64,000 bases of DNA. It comes from Cladopsammia gracilis (Eukaryota > Cnidaria > Anthozoa > Scleractinia > Dendrophylliidae). The stretch covers positions 304,968 to 368,967 of the forward strand of contig JAJGOT010000677.1 of NCBI GenBank assembly GCA_022457155.1. The letters run 5' to 3'. Under the pieces are notes generated by a model that was given only the letters and a program-made list of their open reading frames with translations, was not told the origin of the DNA and ran no database searches. This document shows positions 10,445-22,439 of the stretch, in pieces (position 1 is the first letter of the stretch; each line of letters starts with the position of its first letter). Made by a program: the position numbers and the translations under genes.

Positions 10445-12135
10445 TTGAAGGGCTCGGAGCATAACTATTCTTTGTTGAATTTTAGGTCTTTTTTATTTTT
10501 TCGCACTCAATTTGCCTCATTTTTGGCATGTGACTTACAACTAATTGCAAAACACTGTCCAAAATTTTTTTAACAGTTTTTTCCCGTCATTTTAGAGAAA
10601 TACCGTATGCAAAAAACAAACAAACAAATAATAAACTAGCTCTTTTTTGAATCCCGCTCGAGAAAATGAATTCCAAAGTTTACCCGAATTTCTCGATTTT
10701 ATGCTGATTTTTTCACTTCAGATGGCCAAGTTTGGACCTGTGCCGCTCAATCCTGCTCAAGAAAAATACATCCCGAGGTTCATCCCCTCAAAATCGCTTC
10801 ATTTTTATCACCAATAGTCAGCCACTTAGATTCGCGCCATCTCCCTTATCCTTACAGACCTTCTTAAGGAAGCACTCCCGATCCTCCCCTGCCGGCTCAT
10901 GGTCTTTGCCCGCCTTTGCTTAATGTCACTCAGCCACAAGAACTCACTTCGAGCTGCGCAAAGCTGTATGTCATGCTTCCGGGCGACCACGCATAGCCGG
11001 CCTATCTGCCACTGTCACAAAGTATGTCGGGATACCAATGGCGTAGACGAACCCGGAGATACCGGGCGGGCCTTAAACATATTGGCTTATACGTACGCTA
11101 CAGATGATGTGTTGCCGTAGCGAGCTCGCGATCGATAACGGTTGTCATAAGCGAGCCAGGCGTGCGTAAATGATGGTATTTTCCTTCAGGTTGTTGGCAC
11201 GGGTCAGGAGTATTACGGTCGCATATTTTCAGCCAATCTGTTCCGTAATGATATCGTTTTGGAGTCATTTCATTTCATTGTAAATGGTTTGAACCCAGGA
11301 GTATCAGCAGTCTGTTGTTTGTGATCGTCCGGGTGAGTGTATGCGAATGCGTTACCTACAGTACGGACTACTACAAACGACTCACTCTAGAAAGTTGGTT
11401 TACCAACTTAGAACAGACACCACTGAACAGATGCCAACAGCTACCTGCGGCTGACAAACGACTTGTCAACAAAACAGACGAACAATAGACTGAACTCACT
11501 GACAAATTTGACTAACAATACGACTACAGAAATTACACTAACAATACACGGATCGAAACGCACTTATCACTGACTTGAGTCTCTACAGCCAATAACATCA
11601 CGGCTAAACTGACCAATGACAGTTATAACCAGACGTATATAACATCAACTGACCATTCACAATTCACATGACTCTGAAGATGACTTCCGCTCAGGTTGTC
11701 GAAACGTCAGTCATTGTCAACAACAACAGTTCTTTTCAGAACTACACTCACCCGGACGATCATTTCATTTCATTAGTTATTCGTCCTATTGTTTTAGTAA
11801 TTTTAGTTTAGCTAGATATATTTTCTTGTAACAAAAATGTCATGAAAATGTGAAAATAAAGTATTGTATTGTATTGTATTTTTTTTGAAAGGAACTACGC
11901 TCGGAATGTACAGTCAAAGCGCTAGAGGGCCAGAACTCTTTTTTCTTCAGGTAGTTTAGTTTAGTTAATTTTTTACATGCGTTTCTCGAAAACGACGGAA
12001 AAACCAGCATAAAAAGTTCTGAACGTTGTTTTGCAGTTAATTTGTAGGTCACATCCCAAAAATGAGGCAAACCATAGCGAGAAAAAATAAACAAGGCATA
12101 AAATTCGACATAGAATGGTTACGCTCCGACCCTTT
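10445..12135. repeat. Inverted-repeat pair flanking a retroelement-derived piece
   Basis: Sequence at 10445-10690 (GGCTCGGAGCATAACTATTC onward) is related, in reverse complement, to 11880-12135 (ending near GGTTACGCTCCGACCC). The arms share stretches such as TTTGCCTCATTTTTGG. Between them lies a dispersed repeat at 11322-11762 and a TATTG-tailed stretch at 11860-11880. It could be a fold-back element or two independent copies of one repeat in opposite orientation. Confidence 0.5.
11322..11762 (+). mobile_element. Dispersed repeat with inverted ends, probably Penelope-like 3' region
   Basis: It starts TGATCGTCCGGGTGAGTGTA and ends with the exact reverse complement. Near the right end a frame reads DSEDDFRSGCRNVSHCQQQQ, a tail I have met repeatedly in coral protein predictions next to Penelope-like (GIY-YIG) elements. 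No RT or GIY-YIG domain is present here, so it is at most a terminal fragment. The family assignment is from memory. Confidence 0.45.
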
Positions 12136-12284
12136 CAATTACCAATCAGCTGACGTCAGTGATTCTCATCGTGAGCGATGCATATGAACACACGCAACCC
12201 TTACCACCACCATTACCACTACCACCATCTTCCACCTCCTCCTCCTCCTCCTCCTCCTCCTCCTCCTCCTCCTCCTCCTCCCTT

Positions 12285-12319
<35 letters not shown>

Positions 12320-13883
12320 TATCATCATCATCACTAGCAGGTATAATCGAGAAGGGGAAAACGAGAATAAAAGAGGGGAACAAAGAAGTCATACGACATA
12401 TCGTTTAGTTCCTTTTAATGCTTTTCAGTGCAATGCAAGTCCGTCGTTTTGGCTGCAAAATACTTTACAATGAAGTACAGTACCTAACAATGCAATTTAA
12501 AGTGTCTATGAAATGTAATTTAGTTTTTGATGTATCGAAAGTTTCACCTTTTTAGACCGAGGAATAAAAGGTTTAAAGTGTTAGAGACGATGCGAAACGC
12601 TTTTTTTATGGTCTCAAAGTTCGGTTGTTGGCGCTAAAAAGTGGCTCCAATTTGTGCGCGGCCAAAACCAGTGTCATATTACACTGTGACATAAATAGTT
12701 GTACAAACTGCTGCGGGAATATAGAGAACAAGAGAGCTGACAAGAGACGTAGCTAGAGGTGGACAATATTATGTGGCGAGCGGCCTCAAACATGCGAGAT
12801 ATTAGAATTCTTCGATTACAGAGGGTGTAACAAAGCTTTATTTTGCTCCAGAGGAAAATAGGCCGGCGAAATACACGAAATTTTTTAACCGACACAAGGG
12901 ATCCTGTTTTCAATGAAAGCGCTTATTGTTAAGATTTATATTATTTTACCAAAAAAAAAACATATTCCGACCGGTGAGGCCGTTTAATCAAGCGTAATTT
13001 TCCAATCCATATCCTATTTAGAAGTTCCTTCAATCCTCAGTTCGTCTGGAGAGCCGTCGAAGTCAGGGAGGCCTACAAAAATATACTGACTCGATAGGCA
13101 CTGACTTGCGAGTAATAAAAATGTTTATACCGTATTCCGAATTATAAAATTCAGCACGGATGCGTGCTTTGAAGTTGTCGATATTCTCACTGAATGATTT
13201 CGCTAAGGAATTTGTTCTTAAAAGTCTCAGGGCTCCACCTTTCCTGAGCCCTTTTCTGACCCCTGATGGGTGACAGGAAGAGAAATGGGTGTACTGGAAG
13301 GTCTCTGTTGGTGTAAAATGAGTAATCAATGACATCAATGAGTAATCAATGACCCACAAAATTTTTTGGGTTCGATTAATCATTGATTACTCATTGAGTA
13401 TTGGCAATACTCAATGATTAATCAATTGATTACCCACTGATTACCCATTGGTTACTCATTGATGTCATTGATCATTGATTAGTTATGCCTGGTTTGTACC
13501 ACAAATATATCGTTCACGTTCGATAAACGCTAGTTAACGAGCCACTCAACTGGCGAACCACTGAGATGCTGTGCTACTGAAATGTATACCTTTCACGTTC
13601 AATAATCTAAATCAAAGTCCGTCTTCTTCATGTTCACTTCCTTCGCTGAAGCGGCACAGTCGTTTCGCCTAGCTACGGCAAAACTATAGTGGACACGATC
13701 ATTTCATTTGATCAAGAGTGATCCGAAACAGATCCTTTTCACCTTCAGATGACTGTAAAGAAACATATTAGGCGCAGTCTGACATTTATACACCCGGAAA
13801 CGTTGGCAAAATGACCATCACGCTAAAGGATTCCAAGGGAATTATAGCGTAAACAAACCAATGTGTCATACTATTAACGTAAT
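12136..13883. other. Intron sequence with microsatellites and a palindrome
   Basis: Contains (CCT)n at 12236-12280 and (CAT)n at 12287-12335. The stretch at 12488-12540 resembles one end of the 56088-56518 element. A palindromic GAGTAATCAATG repeat lies at 13317-13487. No exon or gene was recognised. Confidence 0.6.
13317..13487. repeat. Palindromic GAGTAATCAATG repeat
   Basis: Repeats of GAGTAATCAATGA and its complement TCATTGATTACTC, arranged so that the left part (with GACATCAATGAGTAATCAAT) pairs with the right part (ACTCATTGATGTCATTGATC). About 170 bases could fold into one long imperfect hairpin. Reading frames across it are products of the repeat. Confidence 0.7.
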
Positions 13884-15949
13884 AGCGGAGCACTTGCCAG
13901 GCCGAAGGCCTGGCTGCGCAGCTCCATACTCATAGAACCGATGCCCTTCATTTTTCATGGTCATGGCTAGCGGAATGTTTCGCGGGCGCGCGTGTGCCCT
14001 CCGCCGTCGCTCCGTCGCGCAGGACTAGCTCGCGGGCGCGTATGACGTCGCAAAACATGCGCGTACGACGTCATGTTGAAACCAAAGCGAGGTTTTTTTT
14101 TTTCGCGCGGTTACACGGCCGAATGTCACGTCAGCTGGGAAAACACTTTGATGTTTTGCTGTGTTTACTGAGCGGAGAAAACGGTTTAAATTAAAGTCGT
14201 TATTTTCCTGGATTTTTTCGCGGTTTGCTACTCAAGACAGGGATACTAATTAAGGGATACTCAGAAGCCACTTTAGTGGAAAAAGAAGAGCTTTCAGAGA
14301 TAAAATCTTGCTTCGAGGAACTTCATACATTTTTCAATGCGGGGAGATGTTTGATTTTATTACGGATTCCAGTACCAAAGAAGCGGAGAAAACGGACACT
14401 AAAACTCTCGAACTTTCTCAATATGACGGCGAACAACCTTTGCCGAAGAGGAGAGACACTGGACATCGGACAAACAAACATAAGCAGAAAAGCAAGTAAC
14501 TGTCTGTTGATTTGCAAAAATTGTTTAGTTAAGACTTAAGCTTAAGTTAACTTAAGCTTAAGCTTATGTATTAATTTTACCGGAAGAATTTTTTCCAAGT
14601 TTTTGCATTCAGAGCTAAATTTACAACTTTGAATATCCGTGGTTTTGGCAATGAAGCCAAACAACGCTCTGTTTTTGATTTTGCGAAAAATTCCCGTTCT
14701 GATTTTATTTGTTTACAAGAAACTTTAGCGACAAGACAAAATGCGATAAATTCTCTGACAGCTAAATGGCGCGGCAAAAGTTTCTGGTCGCCCTCTCTTG
14801 GTAAACACGGCGGCGTTGCCATTCTTGTCGCTGAAAATACTGATTTCAAATGTTTACAGTGGAAAAAAGATTCTTCTGGTAGAATTGTTAGTGTTTTAAC
14901 TGAACTCGACGACACGAAAATTAATTTAGTTTTATACTTATGCACCCACGAATCCAAGTGAACGTAACTTACTTTTATGACACAATTCATGAATATTTTT
15001 TCCGAACTCTTTTAAAATTATTGCTGGCGATTTTAACTGCATTGAAAACGTTTCTAATAAGTTTGGAGGAAATCCTACTATTTCCATGGATTTGAAAGAT
15101 CTGCACAACTGTTCTCTGGCGCAAAAAAAAAACACGGCCGACTGAAAAATACAATGCACATGGTTTAATGCGGATAAAACTATCGGTACACGTTTGGATA
15201 ATTTTTTTATTGCTCAGGACTTGTATGATTCCTCTTTAAAATGTGAAATTTTGCCTTGTGTTTTTTCCGATGATTCTGTTGATTTAAGCCCAATTTGCAT
15301 AATGCATTTTCCCGTGGACCAGGACTTTGGAGGCTAAATTTAGAATTTGATATTTGCGATGTGATCTCAGAAATTATTAAGAAACATGTATTGTACCGGA
15401 AAGCATTTACTTCTATTCAAGTTTGGTGGGATTTTCTTAAAGAATCTATAAAATTAGTTGCTATAGATTTTGGTCGAAGTAAACAACGCATATAAGTTAA
15501 ATCGCGATATTAAAAGGCCACGCAACTATAAATTCTTTGATCGAAGCTAAACGGGCTCTTATTGAAGGAGATAACTCAGCGAAAACCACCATAGAGACGC
15601 TTGAAAGAGAAATTCGGGCCATTAATTTATCCCAAATGAGAGGAAGCCAAATTCGTAGCAGAGTCAAATGGCTTGAAGAAGGTGAAAAACCTACCAAATT
15701 CTTTTTTACGCTCGAAGCAACACGTGCTCAGAAAAATACTGTTCAATCTATTTATAACTCCGCCGGTGTTGAAGTCTTTTCACAAGACTCCGGCTCATTT
15801 CGATTTTTACCGTAATTTGTACTTGCAAGAACCTGTTAATTTAACAGTCCAAACCGAATTTTTGAACAAACTTGAAAACAGATAGTGAGAGCGAAATTTT
15901 ATCCTGCGCCGGAAGGATTTTTATCTTTGGCTGAAATTACCCAAGCAAT

Positions 15950-16117
15950 AGACAAATTCGGCTAACGCATTGTTGTACCCAATTCAAACCTTCTGGGAAT
16001 AAGATTCTTTGTTCACAATATTTCCATATAATTTCCATGTCAATGCTTCATTGATATGGAAATATGACGAACAAAGAGTTCTAATCCCAAAAAGAGTTCT
16101 AATCCCAAAATTTGTCT
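15950..16117. mobile_element. Small TIR element inside LINE-A copy 2
   Basis: About 168 bases absent from the matching position of copy 1. The ends are AGACAAATT and AATTTGTCT, flanked by AT on both sides (15948-15949, 16118-16119), where copy 1 has a single AT. The interior holds a near-palindrome around CCATATAATTTCCATG and a doubled AGAGTTCTAATCCCAAAA. No coding capacity. Confidence 0.65.
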
Positions 16118-16910
16118 ATGCGTGGACTTTCTTCAGGAAAAACCCCCGGTTCAGACGGATTACCTCAAGAATTTTACGCTAAATTGTGGGATCTGTTAGG
16201 CCCTATTCTGTTCGAAATTATAAATTTAGTTTGGAAAATAATTCTTTCAGTGATTCAATGCAAGGAAGCGTGACTGGATTACTTTACAAGAACGCTGATA
16301 AGAAAACCTCAAAAATTGGTGGCCCGGCCATTTTGCTACTCAATGTTGATTACAAAATTTGTTCAAAAGCTCTTACAAACAGACTTTCAAAAGTGTTACC
16401 CTCGATTATTTCAAGAAGATCAAACTTGTTCCGTCCCAGGTAGGACGATATTTGAGAATTTATTTCTCTTGCGTGACACTCTAGATAATATAAATATTAC
16501 CAATGAAACTGTTATCTTGCTGAATATTGATCAAGAGAAAGCCTTTGACAGGGTAGAGAAACATTGGTAAACTTTTTACCAATGTTTTAAGTCGTTTTGG
16601 ATTTGGCCCTAATTTCCAGCGGTGGATTTCTACATTATACTGTCAAGCAAATATGAAAATTATAGTTAATGGTTTTTTTGACCAAAGAAATTCCACTTGA
16701 GTGGGGATCCCGGTCTCCACTTTTGTACATTTTATGCGCAGAAGTTTTGGCTACCAGTATAAGAAAGGATTTTTTTTTTTTTTTTTTTTTAATGAGTTTT
16801 TTTTTTTATTTATTTAAGTGAAAACAATACATCATTGTAAAAGTTAAATAAAAGGACAACACACAACACAAAAAAGAAAAAAAAAGTCTATGATAACTAC
16901 CCTGTATAAG

Positions 16911-19900
16911 CTACTTATCAAAGCTTCCTATACAATATTTCCAATTAAGCTGATTTATAAATTCAGTTAAATTACACGATTTAGAATTTAATTTCTGATG
17001 GTACAGATAGTATTTTGCAAACAAAAGACACTGATTAAGTTTAAGCAAATAGCTTGTAGATGCGTCATTTTTAGAAGTAATGCCAAATAGTTCCTCTATA
17101 AGAGAGGGTTGCAACCTGCAATTATGAACTCTATTAAACCAACTAGTTACTTCATTTATAAAATATCTAGTTTTAGGACAGTTGACAAAAGTATGCAAAA
17201 TAGAGTCTGGTTCATCACAATAAATACATTTGTTACTGTTTACTATACCATAAATACATAGTTCTTTCCTAGTTACAACTATTCTATGAATTAATTTAAA
17301 ATTAAACTCCCTTAATTTATTCTCACGACATGTTTTTCCAATTTGGATGAACTTTTGCTCCCAGTTAATGTTTCCTACATTAAGTTCCTTCTCCCATTTT
17401 TTTGGACCCGCAGGGACAGTCTTAGTTCCATTGATAAATAGCCAGTAGTAATCTTTACATTTCAATTTAATTAAATCGATTGTTACTGAGGGGGACAGTT
17501 GGAATTGAGTATTTTCAGGCAGAAATGTGTGTTTTATTTGAACAGATCTCGCTTTCAAAATAATATGCTTTGGGATTGCAGATAGCACCTGCAGATAACT
17601 TAAGAAGTTTGTCTTAATCCCATATCTTTCTTGAAACATTTGGAAAGATAACAGTTTTCCGTCTTTATCCATTAGGTCGTGTACTGACATTATTCCCTTC
17701 TCTATCCATGCATTATAACAAAAAGGTTTTCGGTCAATTAAAATATCCTTATTATTGAATAAGAATAAGTCGTGACCACTCGCGCAATTATAGAGGGTCC
17801 TTAATTCAAGGAAATAAAGTAAGATGAACTTGTAAAAGTGTGGAATTGACGATTGTTCAACCAATTTGGTGTCAAAATTGCAATGAAGCAGGAAATTTAG
17901 TCCACCATACCTTTTGAAAAAGTGTGTTGGAATGGATTTCCATTTTTCTGCTGGATTTTGCGTTCTTATTAAGAGTCTCGAGATCCAAGCTAACCTCAGC
18001 GATTTAAAGAGAATAATAGGATCAGGAGCATGTAGACCTCCGTCAGCATAATCGTTACGTAATACATCTCTTTTTATCTTGTCTTGTTTTTTGTTCCAAA
18101 TGAAATTAAAAATAGATTTTTTGATTTTTAAGATATCATCTGGGTTAATATCGAGCGAGGATGCCGAATATACCAATTGTGAAATACCAATTGCTTTTGC
18201 TATGAGGCATTTGCCAAATAGAGATAAATTGCGACCACTCCAAATATCCAGTTTTGTTCTTAATTTTCTAATTTTGGCCTCCACGTTTTTTTCATAGTTT
18301 CCCTTTATATCGTAAGATATGAAGATTCCCAGCGCACGCTCGGGTACTTCACTCCAATTTAGGTCCAAGGGTTTACTCGGGTTAGTTCTCCACGGCCCAA
18401 GCCATATTGCTTTAGTTTTACTGATATTCAATTTGAGGCCAGAGATGTCGCTAAAAGATTCAATTGTATTCATCGCTCTTATGACAGAATTTATGTTTTT
18501 TAGGAACAATGTTGTATCGTCCGCAAATTGACTAATTTTATGCTCAGTGGAAAAGATTGTAATTCCCTCAATTGCTTTATCACATCTAAGCTGAGACGCT
18601 AAAAGCTCCGCTCCCAATATGAAAAGGTAGGGGGAGAGAGGGCATCCCTGTCGTACTCCCCTCGACAGTTTAAAGTAATCGGTTGTGTAACCGTTATTTA
18701 ATACGCAACTTTCTGTATTGGAATAAAAAGTTGACACCCATCGTTTAACGCTACTACCAAAATTGAAGAAATCAAGTGTTTGTTGAATAAAGGTCCACTC
18801 TATAGTATCAAAGGCCTTCTTTGATCAAGTAAGAGAAGAATGCCAGGAACTTCCTGTACCTCCGTCTGTTCAAGTATGTCGTTTATCAGTCTTATATTCT
18901 GTCCGATAAATCTCCCTTTCATAAACCCCGTTTGATTTTGATTTATCAATGTCAAAAGGACTTTCTCAATCCTCGAGACGATAGCCTTTGAGGAAATTTT
19001 GTAATCGACGTTTAACAAAGTGATTGGCCGCCAATTGGACAAATCTTTCAAATCCGCATTTTCTTTTGGAACGAGTGTGATTACGCCTCTACGTTGGGAA
19101 ATGCTTAATTTAGTGCTCTCGTATCCCGCGTTGATACTATCGAGGAGATCAGGAACTAGAATATTAAAAAAATATTTATAAAATTCTACTGTAAAGCCAT
19201 CATCTCCTGGCGACTTTCCATTGCTTAAGGATTTAAGTGCTTTCAAGCATTCATCTCTTGACAGGGGCCCTTCAAGCTCTTCGCGTTTATCATCCGATAA
19301 TTGTGGTAAGTCCTGGCGCAAATTCTTAGTGAAATCTTGGAAGGCTTCCTCCGTGGTCTCTTTAACAGAGGTGTAGAGATTTTCATAAAACGCCTGAATT
19401 TCTTTAAGGATTTCATTTTCTTTAACGATTGTTTTTCCTTCTGCAATAGAAAGCTCTGTTATTGTCTTCCTATTACCGTTCTTCCGTTCCATATTGAAAA
19501 AATAATTTGTTGGTCTCTCTCCTTTCTCGATCCAATTTATTTTGGAGCGAAGCATAGCACCCTTAGCCTTTTTCTCATAGATATGTTGAAGTTCCTTTTT
19601 TAAGTCTTCACGTTCTTTTAACTCCACTTCGTTACTCTGTTCGGCGCTTTCCTCATTAGCAGCAATTTTTTCATCCAACAAGTCTATGCGAGATTGGAGC
19701 TGTTTCTCAAGTTCTCTCGTTTTCCGTGATTTGTTTTTAGCATAGGGAATAGTTAAGCTCCTAATCTCCATTTTAATCAATTCCCAGGTAAGCTTTTTGT
19801 CTGTTATTTCGGCATATTTTTGTTTTATATTAGGATAATTCTCCTTTATCATATTTACATAAAGTTCGTCCTCTAATAAAGAGTTGTTAAATTTCCATAG

Positions 19901-20644
19901 CCCGGGTCCACGTTTCCTATTTTTAAGCAGAACACATAGCCTAACAGCTTTATGGTCCGGAGCAATCGAAGTTTTAACATCAGTATATTTAACTTGATGA
20001 GTTAATATTTTCGCAATTAAAAAGAAATCGATTCTTGATTTTATATTGCGTGCTCCAGATTCATAAGTAAAGCATTTTTTCCTGGGATATTTTTGTCTCA
20101 AGATATCTGTCAAGTCTAGTTCATTCATCATAGAGAGAAGTTGATCTCTGTAGGCTGTTGCTTTCCACAGAATGCCGCCTTTTTTGTCAATTGCCTGCAA
20201 TGTGGTATTCCAATCGCCTCCCAGTATCAAATCGGAAATTACGGCTTTAGACACTAAAAATAACTCCAACGTTCCAATAAATGCCTTTTGTAAAGCCGGG
20301 TTATTTGGTGCATAAACATTGCATACAGAAAACTTCACTGCCTCAAAACAAGCATTGATTAAGACAATTCTGCCTTCCGAATCCTCAAAGGAGCTTTCAA
20401 TTTGAATATCGTACAAAGGATTCAACAAGATACAGACACCTTTCTGATGGTTGGAGCCATGGGAAAAGAATATTTTTCCTCCCCATTCAGATTTCCATAA
20501 TAATTCGTCGTGACGCTCAGAATATGTTTCTTGGAGTAAATAAAAAGTACAATTTAGATCTTTTAAATAAGAGAAAATGCTGAGTCTTTTTCGTTTGCTT
20601 TTAAGACCTCTAACATTTAAGGACAAGAAATTACAGTTTATCAT
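16911..20644 (-). pseudogene. LINE-C ORF2 (endonuclease-reverse transcriptase), one frameshift
   Basis: Two frames of 614 and 608 residues make one ORF2. The APE-type endonuclease shows LSLNVRGL and LLQET at the N-terminus, LGGDWNT near 145, SRIDFFL near 210 and APDHKAV near 232. RT blocks follow: LSNGKSPGDDGF near 490 and NWRPITLLNVDYKISSKA near 560. Just before RT motif A the frame breaks: a run of three A (18820-18822 on the plus strand) appears one base short, after LLLDQ. The second frame then gives RGVRQGCPLSPYLF, the catalytic FADD block (ISQFADDTTLF), and a C-terminal Cys/His knuckle (CIYCDEPDSILHTFVNC). If the missing base is real, the copy cannot make full-length ORF2; homopolymer miscalling is the other possibility. 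Confidence 0.88.
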
Positions 20645-20830
20645 TTTGAGACTGAATCCAAAATAAAAACAAAATCAAAACAAGTCTTATATTAAGACAA
20701 AATACACTTAACAATTTGAACAAAACACTCAAACACTGATACTTTAAAGGGTAAATAAAGTTATTTACTAAGAGCTATGCGTCTACTGTACTTCCCTTGA
20801 GGTAGAAAAAAAAAAAAACCTGAGAGCCCT

Positions 20831-21718
20831 TTATAAATCTTGAATTTCTTCTACAGAATGCATTTGTCTTGGCTTGCCCATCGGCGAAGTTTTGACAAAG
20901 ATCTTTCCATCCAAAGACCAGCAGCTTTGAATTTTTCCATTCCCTCTTTTTTCTACAGCTCGAAACATCATCTCTTTTCGGTACGGCGTGAGATTTTCAT
21001 TGATGAAGATCCGTTTTGGTCTCTCCGTCTCCGAAGTAACTAGCACCGTGCCGGGGAAGAGGCTTTGAACGGTAACACCTTTCAGATTCACGCGAGCTTT
21101 ATAAAGTTTAGCTTTTGTCTTGTAGTTCACAAATCTAGCAAGAATTGGTTTTTCGCCTTTTTTCGTTTTGATGCGGTGGGATATTTCGATGTCGTTTTCC
21201 TCTAACTGGATCCCGATTTCCTGTGCAATTTTACAGATAATCTGGTCCGGAGGCATCTCGATATTATCAGGAATACCATGAAATTCCAAGGACGACTTTC
21301 TAGAATATTGTTCCAGGTTGTCGAGACTAACCTGGAGGTCTAGTATATCATTTGCTTGTTCTTTTGCCAATTTACTCGTGCTTCGAAGTTCTCTTTCCAA
21401 TGTCGCTATATATTTGATCTGGTTTGCAAACTCTTCTTTAAGAGATTTGACTTCTTGATTGCTCTTTGCGATAGTGGCTTTCAGTTCTGCGACGTCTTGC
21501 GTCAATTTGAAGTTATTATTTAATAAAGTTTTTACCGTACCTTGTATTTCGATTAAAAGTGTGTACATTTGCTTCAAAGAAGGGTCTTCAGTTTCGTCTG
21601 GCAGAGAGGAAGGCGAAGACGCGGCCATATTGGAATTATCACCACGCTGGATCTTGTGTTCGGGAGATGTTATATCGTCTTCTGAGCCACGCTCTTCTCG
21701 CTTTTTCTTTTTGGTCAT
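20831..21718 (-). CDS. LINE-C ORF1 protein (L1 ORF1p-like)
   Basis: 295 residues, intact. It starts MTKKKKREERGSED with a basic, then acidic/Ser-rich head. A long predicted coiled coil spans about residues 50-138 (heptad-like stretches near LKATIAKSNQEV and ATLERELRS). An RRM-like segment with LEFHGIP lies near 145-151, then a basic C-terminal domain (about 225-290, FINENLTPYRKEMM). This is the layout of L1 ORF1p, an RNA-binding, trimerising chaperone that coats the element RNA. The ATG chosen is the first in frame. ORF2 starts 186 bases downstream. Confidence 0.88.
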   Translation of the reverse strand: MTKKKKREERGSEDDITSPEHKIQRGDNSNMAASSPSSLPDETEDPSLKQMYTLLIEIQGTVKTLLNNNFKLTQDVAELKATIAKSNQEVKSLKEEFANQIKYIATLERELRSTSKLAKEQANDILDLQVSLDNLEQYSRKSSLEFHGIPDNIEMPPDQIICKIAQEIGIQLEENDIEISHRIKTKKGEKPILARFVNYKTKAKLYKARVNLKGVTVQSLFPGTVLVTSETERPKRIFINENLTPYRKEMMFRAVEKRGNGKIQSCWSLDGKIFVKTSPMGKPRQMHSVEEIQDL

Positions 21719-22016
21719 AGATTAACAGGGCTTATCTCTCGAGAGACAGTATCAAATGTATAAACTTCCAGTAAATTTCTACATTTTGAGAAGATTAGAC
21801 GCTGAGCTCGTTTACATACGTCCGTTCATCTCGCTAGGTAACCCCTCGACCTTCGTATAAGAAAGGATGATACTATTGAAGGTTTTCTCCTTCCAGAATC
21901 CTGAGGGAAGCGTTTTAAAATTCGCCAATATGCGGATGACTCCACATGTTTTGTAAAATATGAGACAGGTACAGGGACTGAATTAAATGTGGCAAAGAGT
22001 ACAGAATTGCAAATTT

Positions 22017-22439
22017 TTGGGCGGGGGTGTGCCGCTGGGACTCTGAGACCCTTAACCAGTTTACTAGACCATTTTGGCTGCATTTTGCAACCCTATTCTA
22101 GACTAAACACCGAAAAATCCTACCCTATCCTAGACCTTTTCTAGACTCACTATTTTGCAGAAACTCATTCACTATCACAGTCTAAGATACCAGGGGTCAG
22201 TAAAAATGTCATACAGCACACCTTACCGATTATTAAATGCCATTTGCCAGTAAACCTCGTCTAGACTAAATTCTTCATGCAACTGATCAGTTTCGTGGAA
22301 AATGATACTCTATTCTAGACCAAAAATCTCTGATTACTAAACCCTATCCCAGACTAAACTGCCTGAAAACCATACCCTTCACAGCGGCACATACCTATAT
22401 AGCTCATATATGGGAGCACCCCCCCCCCCCCCCTCCCGG
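22017..22439. mobile_element. G-capped element with TCTAGAC repeats, copy 2
   Basis: The same element as 6979-8308, without the LINE-B fragment. It is flanked by GCAAATTT (22009-22016) and GCAAATTG (22440-22447). It begins GGGCGGGGGTGTGCCGCTG and ends in a C-run of about 15 with CCCTCCC. GTGTGCCGCTG at the left matches the complement of CAGCGGCACA near the right, so short inverted termini lie inside the G caps. Confidence 0.65.

Larger units (their letters stand above)
16771..21854 (-). mobile_element. Full-length L1/Tx1-like LINE (LINE-C), 5.08 kb
   Basis: The target-site duplication GTATAAGAAAGGAT lies at 16757-16770 and 21855-21868; LINE-A copy 1 shows the uninterrupted site near 6489-6502. 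On the minus strand the order is a 5' leader of about 136 bases, ORF1 (21718-20831), a 186-base spacer, ORF2 (20644-16911), a 3' stretch and a poly-A tail (seen as the T-run at 16771-16790). Exact duplication, an intact ORF1 and an ORF2 broken at only one visible place indicate a young insertion. Confidence 0.92.

Noticed and set aside
11671..11720. Hammerhead-ribozyme-like core in the Penelope-like piece (CTGAAGA ... GAAAC ... GTC, with ATGACT/AGTCAT able to pair).
   Set aside because: Core boxes and a stem I can be drawn, but only one base separates GAAA from the GTC triplet, leaving no room for stem III; the same bases read well as protein code.
12146..12473. Ser-, Pro-, Ile- or Met-rich frames over (CCT)n and (CAT)n.
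   Set aside because: Microsatellite translation in three frames on two strands; no flanking coding signal.
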